A stretch of DNA of 64,000 nt from Comamonas composti DSM 21721 (GCF_000429845.1 NZ_AUCQ01000006.1:186001-250000), one strand, 5' to 3'. Shown: positions 17,901 through 29,231, counted from the stretch's first letter. Numbers and translations: made by a program. Notes: a model not told the origin generated them from the sequence alone.

Positions 17901-19070
17901 TCAAGGCAGCAGATCCAGCGCCTGCAGGTACGCAGGCTGGCGCATCAAATCGTCCCAGGCCTGGGGCACGGTATCGGGCAGCAGGGCCAGGCGACGGGAT
18001 TCGGAGTCTTCGTCCGGCACCCAGCGGCCATCACGCAGCGCAGCGTCCATGCCGTCGAGCAACTGGTCCACATGCTCGCCAAAACCCAGGCTCTGGTTGC
18101 ACAGCAGCACCATGTCGCAGCCGGCGTTCAAGGCCTGCAGCGCGGCCTCGGTGTAGCTGATGAGCTGGCCATTGATGCGGCGTGCCCCCTCCATGCTCAG
18201 ATCGTCGCTGAAGATGGCGCCGTCATAGCGCAGGCGGCCGCGCAGAATGTCTTTGAGCCATTTTTCGCTGAAGCCTGCGGGGCGGGCATCCACCTTGGGG
18301 TAGATCACATGGGCCGGCATCACGGCGGTGAGCACGCTGGACAGCCAGGGATACGGCGCAGCGTCTTCATCCAGAATGGCCTTGAGGCTGCGCTTGTCGA
18401 CCGGAATGTCCACGTGCGAGTCGGCCTGCACAAAGCCGTGACCCGGGAAATGCTTGCCACAATTTCCCATGCCGGTTTGCAGCAGGCCATGCATCAGGCT
18501 CTTGGCCAGCGCGGCCACCACGCGCGGGTCACGGTGAAAGCTGCGGTCGCCGATGACGGAGCTCCGGGAAGCGCTGGGCCGCCCCAAGCTTCCCGGGCCC
18601 CCTTGGGGGGCAGCCAGCGCCTGCGCTGGCGTGGGGGCCAGATCCGAGTAATCGAGATCCAGCACCGGCGTGAAGCTGAAGTCCACGCCGCAGGCGCGCA
18701 ATTCTGTGCCCAGCACATAGCCGGCCGCTGTGGCCGCATTCATGGCGCGCATGGCACCCGCGCCTTCGCGGTATTTTTTGCCCTTGCCGTCATCCATCCA
18801 CATCTCGCCCAGGGCGCGCATGGGCGGGATATGGGTGAAGCCATCGGTGCGAAAGCGCTGCACGCGCCCGCCTTCATGGTCCACGCAGATCAGCAAGTCG
18901 GGCTGCACGGCCTTGATGTCGGCGCACAGCTGCACCAGGGCCGCACGGTCGGCCCAGTTGCGCTTGAACAAAATAATGCCGCCCACCAGCGGATGGGCCA
19001 GCCGGGCACGGTCCACATCGGTCAGGGCGGTACCGGCAATGTCGATGATCAAGGGGGCGTGCAGGCGCAT
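17901..19070 (-). CDS. nagZ: Beta-N-acetylhexosaminidase with repeat-derived insertion
   Basis: 389 residues; about 340 is usual for NagZ. It cleaves GlcNAc from muropeptides in cell-wall recycling in the cytoplasm. Family motifs: CVDHEGGRVQRF, MPAHVIYPKVD, KHFPGHG and IFSDDLSMEGA. In the catalytic loop region, DLDY is normally followed almost directly by SSVIGDRSFHRDP. Here about 27 Ala/Pro/Gly-rich residues intervene, encoded by a palindromic repeat (18567-18647). Start ATG 19070 is preferred over an upstream TTG. It follows acpS in the conserved gene block. Confidence 0.95.
   Translation of the reverse strand: MRLHAPLIIDIAGTALTDVDRARLAHPLVGGIILFKRNWADRAALVQLCADIKAVQPDLLICVDHEGGRVQRFRTDGFTHIPPMRALGEMWMDDGKGKKYREGAGAMRAMNAATAAGYVLGTELRACGVDFSFTPVLDLDYSDLAPTPAQALAAPQGGPGSLGRPSASRSSVIGDRSFHRDPRVVAALAKSLMHGLLQTGMGNCGKHFPGHGFVQADSHVDIPVDKRSLKAILDEDAAPYPWLSSVLTAVMPAHVIYPKVDARPAGFSEKWLKDILRGRLRYDGAIFSDDLSMEGARRINGQLISYTEAALQALNAGCDMVLLCNQSLGFGEHVDQLLDGMDAALRDGRWVPDEDSESRRLALLPDTVPQAWDDLMRQPAYLQALDLLP
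18567..18647. repeat. Family B palindromic repeat inserted in frame in nagZ
   Basis: About 81 bases, a multiple of three. It carries the paired blocks GGCCGCCCCAAG and CTTGGGGGGCAGCC, followed by a GCTGGC-rich end and GTGGGGGCC. The same order of blocks occurs at 21298-21382, two bases after the era stop. Inside nagZ it is read through as a 27-residue insertion. Confidence 0.85.
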
Positions 19071-19154
19071 AAATGCTTTCAAAAAACAGATGGCTTAGCT
19101 TAAAGCCTGGTGAAATTGGTGCAGCGCAAGCACTGCACGGCCCCTGCCAGAGGC

Positions 19155-19250
19155 AGCCAGCAAGGGCCGCCCCGCAGCCAAGGTTGCCGTCCCCTTGTTT
19201 CCCTCTTTCAGGGGAGGGCGCCGAAGGCGACTCAGGGGGGGGAAGTTTTC
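19155..19250. repeat. Family D repeat downstream of acpS
   Basis: GGGCCGCCCCGCAGCCAAGG, then a CT-rich block, then AGGGCGCCGAAGGCGACTCAGGGG. A related copy lies at 63600-63700 past the porin gene. It overlaps the last codons of acpS and sits in the acpS-nagZ gap, which suggests the element defines or replaced the 3' end. Confidence 0.6.
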
Positions 19251-19633
19251 TCCACTACGCAGAAGCTGGCCGCGTAGTCGGATTCGTCGGTGATCGTCAG
19301 ATGCGCGCGCAGGCCGCGCTGCTCGAACCAGGTCTTGAGCTCGCCATGCAGAACCAGGCTGGGCTGGCCGCTAGGCAGCTTGATGACTTCGCAGCTGCGC
19401 CAGGTCATGGGCATGACCATGCCCATGCCTATGGCCTTGGAGAACGCCTCCTTGGCCGAAAAGCGTGTGGCCAGAAAGCGCAGGCCGCGCGCAGGCCAGC
19501 GCGCGCTGCGTGCGCGCCAGGTGATGAGCTCGCCTTCGGCCAGCACCTTTTCGGCAAAGCGCTCGCCATGACGCTCCAGGCTCTTGGCGACGCGGCGTAT
19601 GTCACAGATATCGGTGCCTATGCCGTAGATCAT
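19232..19633 (-). CDS. acpS: Holo-[acyl-carrier-protein] synthase
   Basis: 133 residues. It transfers phosphopantetheine from CoA to the Ser of AcpP, whose gene lies 12 kb upstream in the same block. Motifs: [14 protein letters not shown] with the Mg-binding Asp, and [12 protein letters not shown]. The last residues (about EKTSPP) are encoded inside a repeat element. Next to pdxJ, as in most proteobacteria. Confidence 0.97.
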   Translation of the reverse strand: MIYGIGTDICDIRRVAKSLERHGERFAEKVLAEGELITWRARSARWPARGLRFLATRFSAKEAFSKAIGMGMVMPMTWRSCEVIKLPSGQPSLVLHGELKTWFEQRGLRAHLTITDESDYAASFCVVEKTSPP

Positions 19634-19650
19634 GATTCAGCCTTAAAAGT

Positions 19651-19684
19651 GGCTGTAGCGCCCATGGATAAAGCGCTAGCAGCT
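19651..19684. repeat. Family A palindromic repeat between pdxJ and acpS
   Basis: Arms GGCTGTAGCGC and GCGCTAGCAGCT around a short centre, filling most of the 57-base gap between pdxJ (stop at 19691) and acpS (start at 19633). Confidence 0.7.
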
Positions 19685-19690
19685 CCTGTT

Positions 19691-20476
19691 TCAGGAGTTC
19701 CTGCGCAAGACCATGCCCTGGTCTATGCAGTGCTGATAGGCGCGCACGGTCTCGGCATAGCCGAGCTCCAGCGCATCGGCGATCAAGGCGTGGCCTATGG
19801 AGACTTCGAGCAGGCCGGGCACGCGCGCCACGAAGTCCGCAAGGTTGTCGCGATTGAGGTCATGGCCGGCGTTGATGCCCAGCCCCGCATCCCAGGCAGC
19901 ACGGGCTGCGGCCGCATAGGCCTGGAGTTGCTGCTCCTGCGCGGGCTGGCCCCAGGCTGCGGCATAGGGCTCGGTATAGAGCTCCACGCGGTCGGCGCCC
20001 ACGGCCCTGGCAGCGGCCATTTGTTCGGGGATGGGATCCATGAACAGGCTCACGCGCACGCCCAGTTGCCTGCACTCGGCGATCAAAGGGCGCAGGTGCT
20101 CGGCATCCTGCGGAAAGCTCCAGCCATGATCGCTGGTGAACTGGTCCTCGCTGTCAGGCACAAAGGTGGCCTGGTGCGGACGTGTCTGGCGGATGAAGTC
20201 CATGAGGTTCTGCGTGGGATTGCCCTCGATGTTGAACTCGGCCGCAGGCCACTGCTGCATGAGCGCGTGCAGCTCGCCCACATCCTCGGCACGGATGTGG
20301 CGCCCGTCGGGGCGCGGGTGAATGGTGATGCCCTGGGCGCCGGCTTCCAGGCAGATGCGTGCGGCACGCGTCACGCTGGGTATGCCCAGGTGGCGCGTGT
20401 TGCGCAGCAGCGCAACCTTGTTGACGTTGACCGACAGGGCCGTGCGCTGTGCAGCAGAGGTGGGGGCTTGGTTCAT
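19691..20476 (-). CDS. pdxJ: Pyridoxine 5'-phosphate synthase
   Basis: 261 residues from ATG 20476, whose ATGA overlaps the recO stop; codons upstream belong to recO in another frame. It condenses 1-deoxyxylulose 5-phosphate with 3-amino-2-oxopropyl phosphate in vitamin B6 synthesis. Motifs: [51 protein letters not shown] and INAGHDLN. Coupled to recO upstream and followed by acpS, the widespread order. Confidence 0.97.
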   Translation of the reverse strand: MNQAPTSAAQRTALSVNVNKVALLRNTRHLGIPSVTRAARICLEAGAQGITIHPRPDGRHIRAEDVGELHALMQQWPAAEFNIEGNPTQNLMDFIRQTRPHQATFVPDSEDQFTSDHGWSFPQDAEHLRPLIAECRQLGVRVSLFMDPIPEQMAAARAVGADRVELYTEPYAAAWGQPAQEQQLQAYAAAARAAWDAGLGINAGHDLNRDNLADFVARVPGLLEVSIGHALIADALELGYAETVRAYQHCIDQGMVLRRNS

Positions 20477-21240
20477 AGCGATTGCAAATCCATCATGAGC
20501 TGGCGGGTGCGCAGCAAGGGGCTGCCGCAATGGTATTGCAGCAGCGCCCTGAGCAGGGGCTTCAATACCTGGTTCATCTCGGACTGGGCCAGGATCTGCA
20601 GCGTGGACACGAAGGCCTGGCGCTGCTGCAGGCCGCTTTCGATGGCGCACCACTGCTGGCCGCTGAGCGCGGCACGCTCGCCGGGCTGGGCCTCGCGCAG
20701 GCCGGCCTCGGCCACCAGCGCATAGCGCTGGCCAGGGTCGAGTGCCGACAGCGTGGCGCTTTGCGCATCGAGTGCGGGCAACAGGCCCAGCTCGCGCAGC
20801 AGCAGCAGCTCGAAGCTGCGCAGCACGGGCTCCAGCGCCTCACCATGCTGGCCGGCAAGCACGCGCACCACGCCCGCGTAGATGTCGAACAACTGGGCAT
20901 AGGGATCGTCACGCGCCAGCAGGCGCATGAGCAGCTCATTGAGGTACAGGCCCGAGAGCAGCGCATCGCCCGAAGGCATGACATGGCCGCCCACCCACTC
21001 CGCACCCTTGAGCGTATGGACTTCGGCATGCCCTTCGCCCCCCGAGGTGTAGTTGAGCCGCAGGGGCTGCAGCGGCAGCAGCACGGGACGGAAGTTGGAG
21101 GTGGGCCGCTTCACCCCCTTGGCCGCCAGCACCACACGCCCGCGATGGCGCGTGAAGACCTCGAGGATCAGACTGGACTCGCTCCAGTCATAGCTGTGCA
21201 GCACATAGGCCGGCTCGTCGCTGACGCGCTTGGTCGCCAC
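20473..21240 (-). CDS. recO: DNA repair protein RecO
   Basis: 255 residues. It loads RecA with RecR at single-strand gaps. The N-terminal OB fold begins [19 protein letters not shown] and continues [13 protein letters not shown]. The middle helical part has [20 protein letters not shown] and [15 protein letters not shown]. The zinc-binding Cys cluster found in some RecO proteins is absent. A family B repeat separates it from era. Confidence 0.95.
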   Translation of the reverse strand: MATKRVSDEPAYVLHSYDWSESSLILEVFTRHRGRVVLAAKGVKRPTSNFRPVLLPLQPLRLNYTSGGEGHAEVHTLKGAEWVGGHVMPSGDALLSGLYLNELLMRLLARDDPYAQLFDIYAGVVRVLAGQHGEALEPVLRSFELLLLRELGLLPALDAQSATLSALDPGQRYALVAEAGLREAQPGERAALSGQQWCAIESGLQQRQAFVSTLQILAQSEMNQVLKPLLRALLQYHCGSPLLRTRQLMMDLQSL

Positions 21241-21297
21241 GTTTTCCTATCTTGTGGTCAAACGAGCGCAATCACTTGCTGCAACCGTTTCGCCGCC

Positions 21298-21382
21298 GGG
21301 CCGCCCCAAGGCGAAACTCGGCGCAGCCGGTCGGGGCCCCCTTGGGGGCAGCGGCTACACGCAGTGAGCAAGCGTGGGGGCC
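21298..21382. repeat. Family B palindromic repeat after era
   Basis: GGCCGCCCCAAGG, a GC-rich spacer, CCCCCTTGGGGGCAGCG and a tail GCAAGCGTGGGGGCC. The tail ends two bases past the era stop codon. Same family as the nagZ insertion. Confidence 0.85.
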
Positions 21383-21383
21383 T

Positions 21384-22421
21384 TTATTCATAGCCGAAGG
21401 ACTTGACGCGGGCCTCGTCATCAGCCCACCCCGATCTCACCTTGACCCAGACTTCCAGAAACACCTTGGCATCCAGCAGCTTCTCAAGCTCCTGACGGGC
21501 CTCGGTGCTGATGCGCTTCAAGCGCTCGCCCTTCTCGCCGATCACCATGGCCTTGTGGCCGTCGCGCTCGACGACGATGGTGGCCGCCACGCGCATGAAG
21601 CGCTTGTACTGCTTGCTGGGCTCTTCCTCGAACTTGTCTATGACCACCGTGGAGGTATAGGGCAGTTCATCGCCCGTGAAGCGAAAGAGTTTCTCGCGCA
21701 CGGTCTCGGAGGCCAGGAATTTCTCGCTGCGGTCGGTGAGCTCGTCCTCGCCGTAGAACCAGGGCTGCTCGGGCAGGTATTTCTCGCAGATGCCGAAGAG
21801 CCGCTCTATGTCGCTCTTGCTCTTGGCCGACATGGGCACGAATTCGGCGAACGGGTGGCGCTCCTGCATGCTCTTGAGCCACGGCGCGATCTCGGCGCGG
21901 CGCCCCACCTGGTCGAGCTTGTTGGCGATCAGCAGCGTCGGTATGCCGGGCTTGAACAGGCTCAGGACCTTGGCATCGGCCAGCGTGAACTGGCCGGCCT
22001 CGACCACGAACAAGATCAGGTCCACATCACCTATGGCGCCCATCACGGTCTTGTTCAGCGACTTGTTGAGCGCGGTGGAATGCTTGGTCTGGAATCCCGG
22101 CGTGTCCACGAACACGAACTGCGTGGCAGCGCGCGTGCGTATGCCCGTGATGCGGTGGCGTGTGGTCTGGGCCTTGCGCGAGGTGATGGAGATCTTCTGA
22201 CCCACGAGCGCATTCATCAGCGTGGACTTGCCCACATTGGGCTTGCCCACGATGGCGATCAGGCCGCAGCGCTGGGGGCCGGTGACGGGCAGGGCCTTGT
22301 CGCTGGCACGCGACTGCTGGGCGTCGGTACGTGCGGACGCGGCTCCGGGCTTGGCCGCAGTCAGCATGGCATCGATGTCGGCAGCGGTCTGGGCCGGCGC
22401 CGAAGGCTTGTCTTGGTTCAT
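21384..22421 (-). CDS. era: GTPase Era
   Basis: 345 residues from ATG 22421, which overlaps the rnc stop as ATGA. G1 is [10 protein letters not shown]3 DTPG, G4 NKLD, and the C-terminal KH domain has [13 protein letters not shown]. It binds 16S rRNA during 30S assembly. About 45 extra residues (Ala/Gln-rich) precede the G domain compared with E. coli Era. Translationally coupled to rnc, the usual partnership of 16S rRNA maturation. Confidence 0.97.
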   Translation of the reverse strand: MNQDKPSAPAQTAADIDAMLTAAKPGAASARTDAQQSRASDKALPVTGPQRCGLIAIVGKPNVGKSTLMNALVGQKISITSRKAQTTRHRITGIRTRAATQFVFVDTPGFQTKHSTALNKSLNKTVMGAIGDVDLILFVVEAGQFTLADAKVLSLFKPGIPTLLIANKLDQVGRRAEIAPWLKSMQERHPFAEFVPMSAKSKSDIERLFGICEKYLPEQPWFYGEDELTDRSEKFLASETVREKLFRFTGDELPYTSTVVIDKFEEEPSKQYKRFMRVAATIVVERDGHKAMVIGEKGERLKRISTEARQELEKLLDAKVFLEVWVKVRSGWADDEARVKSFGYE

Positions 22422-23101
22422 TTCTGTCTTGTCTTGAGTGTTTGCAGCATGGCTGCAGCAGCGGCCTGCTCGGCCGCACGGCGCGAACCGCCCTGCCCCC
22501 TGGCCGAGAGCTTGAGTTCGGCAATCACGCATTCGACTTCAAAGCACTGCTTGTGAGCCACTCCCGTGATTCCCGTCACCAGGTATTGGGGCAGCTTCAT
22601 GCGCCGGCCCTGCAGCCATTCCTGCAAGGCCGTCTTGGGATCTTTTTCGGCAGCACGCATCTGGGGGCTGATGTCTATGCCTTCGAACAAATGCCGCACC
22701 ACGGCCTGGCCTGCGACAAAGCCGGCATCGAGGTAGACCGCGCCAATCACGGCCTCCAGAGCATCGGCCAGGATGGAGGGGCGCTGGCGGCCGCCGGACT
22801 TGGCCTCGCCCTCACCCAGGCGCAGCAAATCGGGCAGTCGCAGCCCGAGCGCAATCTGGTGCAGTGTCTCCTCCCGGACCAGGTTCGCCCTCACGCGCGA
22901 GAGGTCGCCTTCGGGCAGCGTGGCCAGGCGCTCATAGAGCAGACTGGAGATGGAGAGATTGAGCACGGAGTCGCCGAGAAACTCCAGGCGCTCGTTGTTG
23001 TCCGCTGAAAAGCTGCGGTGTGTGACCGCACGCTGCAGCAAGGCCGGGTTGGCAAATACATGCTGCAGCCTTTGCTGCAAAGCATTCAAAAGTTCATGCA
23101 C
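22418..23101 (-). CDS. rnc: Ribonuclease III
   Basis: 227 residues. The catalytic signature [12 protein letters not shown] is followed by the second acidic site [13 protein letters not shown] and a C-terminal double-stranded RNA-binding domain (about 155-225, [11 protein letters not shown]). It processes rRNA precursors and structured RNAs. The start lies one base after the DUF4845 stop, and the end overlaps era. Confidence 0.97.
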   Translation of the reverse strand: MHELLNALQQRLQHVFANPALLQRAVTHRSFSADNNERLEFLGDSVLNLSISSLLYERLATLPEGDLSRVRANLVREETLHQIALGLRLPDLLRLGEGEAKSGGRQRPSILADALEAVIGAVYLDAGFVAGQAVVRHLFEGIDISPQMRAAEKDPKTALQEWLQGRRMKLPQYLVTGITGVAHKQCFEVECVIAELKLSARGQGGSRRAAEQAAAAAMLQTLKTRQK

Positions 23102-23464
23102 CTATGAGGCCTGTTTCTTGAAACGGTATAGCAGGTAGGCCGGGCCTACCAGGGGAATCTCGCGCGTGTATTCAAAGCCCACTTTCACACGCTCATTGAC
23201 CTTGGTCACGATCAGGTCCGCGCCCGAGATGGAACTGATGTCGTCAATCGCGGCTGCGCGATCAAAGACATTGCGCACATCGACCACCGAGCCGCCTTCG
23301 GCCTCGGCCTTCTTGACGGCCTTGGTGATGGCCTGATATTCGAGAAAGACCGGCAGCGATTTTGCGCCAACCGCGATCACGCACACACCAAGGGCGACCA
23401 TAAACACCAGTCCCAGAAAGGACAGTCCACGCTGACGCGAACGTCTAGCAGTCAAAGCTTTCAT
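23102..23464 (-). CDS. DUF4845 membrane-anchored protein
   Basis: 120 residues with a single N-terminal helix (RGLSFLGLVFMVALGVCVIAVG) resembling a type IV pilin-like anchor, and a small periplasmic domain ending near YLLYRFKKQ. This family lies between lepB and rnc across the betaproteobacteria and its role is unknown. Close to lepB (54 bases) and adjacent to rnc, so part of the same transcript. Confidence 0.85.
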   Translation of the reverse strand: MKALTARRSRQRGLSFLGLVFMVALGVCVIAVGAKSLPVFLEYQAITKAVKKAEAEGGSVVDVRNVFDRAAAIDDISSISGADLIVTKVNERVKVGFEYTREIPLVGPAYLLYRFKKQAS

Positions 23465-23518
23465 GTTTCTTCTCCTCCTATGGGTTGGCTTGCAAGCCGG
23501 CCTGGCCGGCCCCTGGTT

Positions 23519-24495
23519 TTACTTGAAGCCGCCGATGCGGCTGAAATCACCAAAGTTCATCCAGACGAAGAAGGCCTTGCCGACGATGTTCTCGTCGGGC
23601 ACAAAGCCCCAGTAGCGCGAGTCCAGCGAGTTGTCGCGGTTGTCGCCCATGACGAAGTAATGTCCTTCGGGCACCTTGCAGCTCACGCCCTCCACGCTGT
23701 AGCGGCAGTGATCCTTGAATGCAAAGTCGCCAGCACCCTGCACAAAGGCCGGAGCGCCAGGATTGATGATCATGCGATGCGGCTTGTCGCCGAGCTTTTC
23801 TTCAAATTGCTTGAAGTAGGCCATCACGTCGCGGTCCAGGAAATCGGGCAGCTCGCTTGCGGCAACGGGCTGGCCGTTGATCGTCAGGCGCTTGTTCAGA
23901 TAGGCGACTTCATCGCCGGGGACACCGATCACGCGCTTGATGTAGTCCAGGCTGGGCTGGGGCGGATAGCGAAACACCATCACATCGCCGCGCTCGGGAC
24001 TTCCCAGATCGACCACTTTCTTGTTGATCACAGGCAGACGCACGCCATAGGTGAACTTGTTCACCAGGATCAGGTCACCGACCAGCAGCGTGGGAATCAT
24101 GGAGCCCGAGGGAATCTTGAAGGGCTCGAACAAGAACGAGCGCAGCAGAAAGACCACGGCGATCACGGGAAACAGGCCCGCCGTCCAGTCCAGCCACCAG
24201 GGCTGCATGAGGATGCTGGCCTTGGCCTGCTCCGACACCTCGATGTCGATCTTGGCAATGCCCTGATGGTCGAGTTCGGCACGGCGTGCAACAGCTGCCT
24301 GCTCCAGGGCCTCGGCGGCCTGGCGCCGGCGAGGCAGGAAATACAGGCGCTCGGCAATCCAGTAGCCGCCCGTGACCACGGTGGCCAGGAACAGCAGCAA
24401 GGCGAAGTTGCCGTCCATGGCTCCCATGTACCAGGCGCCGATGTATCCCACGAACGCGGCCAGCACGGCCGCCGTAATCCATTGCATTGCTTGCA

Positions 24496-24496
<1 letters not shown>
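23519..24496 (-). CDS. lepB: Signal peptidase I
   Basis: 325 residues from ATG 24496, which shares one base with the lepA stop. Two N-terminal helices (about 5-22 and 30-48) and a third at about 103-122 anchor it in the inner membrane. The catalytic Ser is in IPSGSMIPTLLVGD and the Lys in YIKRVIGVPGD (Lys187); the GDNRDNSLDSRYWG box is intact. It removes signal peptides from exported proteins. Confidence 0.97.
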
Positions 24497-26307
<1,811 letters not shown>

Positions 26308-26349
26308 CGAGAAAGTCGTTCAGTAAAAGTGAAATGGACGCAGCGGACG

Positions 26350-26386
26350 CACAAGAAAAAAGGGCGCGTCCACGAATGACGCGCCC
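26350..26386 (-). terminator. Intrinsic terminator upstream of lepA
   Basis: A perfect 9-bp stem GGGCGCGTC/GACGCGCCC (26362-26370 with 26378-26386) and a 7-base loop, followed on the minus strand by TTTTTTCTTGT. It could end mucD readthrough, end a short RNA from the promoter at 26427-26454, or attenuate lepA, which starts 43 bases further on. Confidence 0.85.
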
Positions 26387-26420
26387 CGAACCAACAATCT
26401 CTGGCAACTGCGATAGTTGG
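26352..26420 (-). ncRNA. Candidate short RNA or attenuated leader of lepA
   Basis: The stretch between a sigma-70-like promoter and the strong terminator would give a transcript of about 65-70 nt. Its 5' part can form an outer CCAAC/GTTGG stem or an alternative inner AACT/AGTT hairpin, and its 3' part is the terminator stem. Either a stand-alone small RNA or a regulated leader fits; no known RNA family is recognised. Confidence 0.4.
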
Positions 26421-26426
26421 GTCTTT

Positions 26427-26454
26427 ATTGTAGGCAAATTGGGCCCAAAACCAA
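26427..26454 (-). promoter_or_regulatory. Sigma-70-like promoter upstream of lepA
   Basis: Minus-strand -35 TTGGTT (26454-26449), a 16-base spacer and -10 TACAAT (26432-26427). Predicted transcription start near 26420. Confidence 0.5.
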
Positions 26455-26721
26455 GCCCGATCAAGGCCCTCAAGGCTTTTTCACCACGCCCGAAAGCCAG
26501 GAATCCACAGCTTATCAACAGATTGAATCAGCAGTTTTTCGTCTGCCGCTCGCTGAATCGGGCTACGTTTTGCACTGCAGGAAGTCCTGACCTAACCGGT
26601 TTCTGACGCGTCATAACGTCACACATTAGCGAGGCATTCTACCCAATGCCGCCCCTCAAGAGCCCGCTCCGGCATGGCAGCCATGGGTATTGGCCACCAC
26701 GCCAGGCAGGCAGGCGCTTTG
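26455..26721. other. Gene-free stretch between mucD and the lepA promoter
   Basis: About 270 bases beyond the mucD stop. No credible open frame or RNA gene is seen. It contains AT-richer patches (AGCTTATCAACAG, GTCATAACGTCAC) but no member of the repeat families found elsewhere in the window. Confidence 0.5.
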
Positions 26722-28206
26722 TCAGCGGCTGGGACGCACCAGCACGTACTGGGTCCATTCGCCACGGCGCACCAAAAGGTTCACGGGCTTGGACTTGTCG
26801 GCCTTGGCCCAGGCTGCTTCAAAGCTCTTGAGGCTGGTGACTTCGATGTTGGCCAGTTGCAGGATCACATCGCCCTCGCGCAGGCCGGCACGGGCTGCGG
26901 CATCGGCGGCGTTCACGATGACCACGCCGCCCTTGATGCCCAGCTCCTTCTTCTGCGCCGTCGTGAGCTCGCCCAGGGTCAGGCCCAGGGGTTTGGCCTC
27001 CAGGCTCTTGCTCTTGTCGCCATCGGCCTTGGCCTGCTGGGCGTCATCGGGCTCGACCTCGCCGATGACCATGGTCAGGTCCTTGGAGGCGCCCCTGCGG
27101 AACACGGTCAGCGTGCTGCGCGTGCCAGGCTTGGTATTGCCCACCAGGCGCGGCAGATCGGCAACCTTGTCGATCGCGCGCCCGTCGAACTTGATGATCA
27201 CGTCACCGGGCTCGACACCGGCCTTGGACGCGGGCGAGTCGGCCTCCACGGCCGAGACCAGCGCGCCCTGGGACTTGCCCAGCCCAATGGATTCGGCGAC
27301 CTCCTTGGTCACGGGGCCGACTTGCACGCCGATGCGTCCACGCGTGACCTTGCCCGTGGCGCGCAGCTGATCGCTCACGCGCACGGCCTCGTCCATGGGG
27401 ATCGCAAAGCTGATGCCCATGAAGCCGCCCGAGCGCGAATAAATCTGGCTGTTGATGCCCACGACCTCGCCGCGCATATTGATCAGCGGGCCTCCCGAGT
27501 TGCCGGGATTGATGGCCACATCGGTCTGGATGAAGGGCAGATAGTCGCCCGTATCACGCTGTTTGGCGCTGACGATGCCGGCCGTGACCGAATTCTCCAG
27601 CCCGAACGGAGAACCAATGGCCATCACCCATTCACCGACCTTGAGGCGGTTGACATCGCCGATCTTCACCGCAGGCAGGCCCTTGGCATCGATCTTGACC
27701 ACGGCCACATCGGTGCGCTTGTCGCTGCCCACAATCTTGGCCTTGAATTCACGCTTGTCGGTGAGCGTGACGATGACCTCGTCAGCACCTTCGACCACAT
27801 GGGCATTGGTCATCACATAGCCATCGGCCGTGAGGACAAAGCCCGAACCCACACCACGCGGCTGCTCCTCAGCTTCGGGCTGCTGCTGGCGCGGAGCGCC
27901 TCGACGCGGCATATTCGGCACCGGCAGGCCGAAGCGGCGAAAGAACTCCAGCATGTCTTCATCCATGCCCAGGGCAGAACCTGCATTGGGAGTGACCTTC
28001 TCCAGCGTCCGGATGTTGACCACCGAGGGCCCGACCTGCTCCACCAGGTCCGTGAAGTCGGGCAGGCCGCGCACCATGCTCGCAGCGGGTGCGGCAGCCT
28101 GGGGCTGCGCCTGGGCTGCCCCTATGGGAAGCAGCAAGGCCCCGCAGGCCCCCAGGGCCAGCGCAAGGACCTGCAGCCTGGGCATCTTGCTTGCAACTGT
28201 GGTCAT
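26722..28206 (-). CDS. mucD: Do-like periplasmic serine protease/chaperone (MucD/DegP)
   Basis: 494 residues from ATG 28206, preceded by GGAAAGG. A signal peptide (cleavage after AQA) is followed by a trypsin-like domain with His in MTNAHVVEGADE, Asp in KRTDVAVVKID and Ser in NPGNSGGPL, then two PDZ domains (GRIGVQVGPVTKEVAESIG and the C-terminal AGLREGDVILQLANIEV). It degrades misfolded envelope proteins. It lies behind rpoE-rseA, so sigma-E control is expected; no rseB is found in between. Confidence 0.96.
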   Translation of the reverse strand: MTTVASKMPRLQVLALALGACGALLLPIGAAQAQPQAAAPAASMVRGLPDFTDLVEQVGPSVVNIRTLEKVTPNAGSALGMDEDMLEFFRRFGLPVPNMPRRGAPRQQQPEAEEQPRGVGSGFVLTADGYVMTNAHVVEGADEVIVTLTDKREFKAKIVGSDKRTDVAVVKIDAKGLPAVKIGDVNRLKVGEWVMAIGSPFGLENSVTAGIVSAKQRDTGDYLPFIQTDVAINPGNSGGPLINMRGEVVGINSQIYSRSGGFMGISFAIPMDEAVRVSDQLRATGKVTRGRIGVQVGPVTKEVAESIGLGKSQGALVSAVEADSPASKAGVEPGDVIIKFDGRAIDKVADLPRLVGNTKPGTRSTLTVFRRGASKDLTMVIGEVEPDDAQQAKADGDKSKSLEAKPLGLTLGELTTAQKKELGIKGGVVIVNAADAAARAGLREGDVILQLANIEVTSLKSFEAAWAKADKSKPVNLLVRRGEWTQYVLVRPSR

Positions 28207-28405
28207 GATCATCCTTTCCATGTCTGTTGTTGATTGCACCTGCAGCCAGGGCCGGGTGCATGCACAAGGGCTTGGCCTGCATTCTGGCCCAGCCCATGAG
28301 GCATTCGTGTTTGAGAAGACATTGCGGGCTGCGAGTTCCCGGTTCTCAGCCTTGTGGCAGCATTTTCTGCCTGGCTCGCAAGAACAGCGCAGCTCCTTGA
28401 AAGAT

Positions 28406-28481
28406 AGCTGCTAGCGCTTGCTATTCAAGGGTTTCATGCATGAATAATCTTGAAACCAAGATGGAGCAAGCGCTAGGCGCT
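28406..28481. repeat. Family A palindromic repeat (long nested form)
   Basis: Outer arms AGCTGCTAGCGCTTGCT and AGCAAGCGCTAGGCGCT enclose an inner pair TTCAAGGGTTTCA / TTGAAACCAAG. The element begins nine bases past the rseA stop and fills part of the rseA-mucD gap. Confidence 0.85.
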
Positions 28482-28490
28482 CATGTATTT

Positions 28491-29231
28491 TCAGGGCCTG
28501 GATGCGCGCGAAGCAGCAAAGTTGGCGTTTCGCAGAAAGCTGGCCGGCATTTGCAAGGTGGCCGGGCCGTTGAACTCAGGCTGGGCAGCCAGCAGCTCGT
28601 CGAGGCGGGGATCGCGCAACATCACGCTTTGCCCGTAAGGGCTGGCCACGGCCACCACCGAGGAGGACTGGGCAATCGAGCTCAGGGGCAGCTCTGCAGA
28701 AGCCCGGGCTTGAGCGGGGGCCTGGGCTTGAGGCTGGGCGGGCTGGCCTGCACTCGCATCCAATGTCGCCACCACCGAGGTTTGCTGAGGCGAGGGGCTG
28801 CTCAGCATGACGCTCCAGCCTATGGCCGCCACGGCGGCCACCGAGGCAAAGCCCGCCGTCATCTTCCAGCGAAAAACCGAGGCGTTGGCCGCATCGTGCA
28901 CGGCGGCTCCGTTGACCACGGCATGCAGGCGCTCAGGCCAGGCCACCTGCTCAAGCTCAGGAGCGGCTGCCAGTTGCGCCGCTCCGGGGCGCCGGGCCTC
29001 CTTAGCGAGCGCCGCGCGCACGCCGCCAAGCACATCGCTTTGGCAGTGGTGGGCCAGCTCCGGCGAGCGCAGCACGTCGCCCACCAGGTGGTACAGACGC
29101 CATTCCTGCTGACCCTGCTCGCTTTCCGCATAGCCGAGGACGGCCTGCAGCTCGGCTTCGGACAGCTCCCCATCGGCCAGGGCCGACAATTGTTCGCGGC
29201 TGAGTTCGCGCTTGATCAATTCATCGTTCAT
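28491..29231 (-). CDS. rseA: Sigma-E anti-sigma factor RseA/MucA-like
   Basis: 246 residues from ATG 29231 (AGGTG upstream). The N-terminal cytoplasmic anti-sigma domain (about 12-75) has LSALADGELSEAELQAVL and WRLYHLVGDVLRS, the RseA_N pattern. One helix lies at about 122-144, followed by a periplasmic Gln/Ala/Pro-rich tail. It should hold RpoE inactive at the membrane until proteolysis. Directly behind rpoE. The usual regulator gene rseB is missing downstream. Confidence 0.92.
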   Translation of the reverse strand: MNDELIKRELSREQLSALADGELSEAELQAVLGYAESEQGQQEWRLYHLVGDVLRSPELAHHCQSDVLGGVRAALAKEARRPGAAQLAAAPELEQVAWPERLHAVVNGAAVHDAANASVFRWKMTAGFASVAAVAAIGWSVMLSSPSPQQTSVVATLDASAGQPAQPQAQAPAQARASAELPLSSIAQSSSVVAVASPYGQSVMLRDPRLDELLAAQPEFNGPATLQMPASFLRNANFAASRASRP

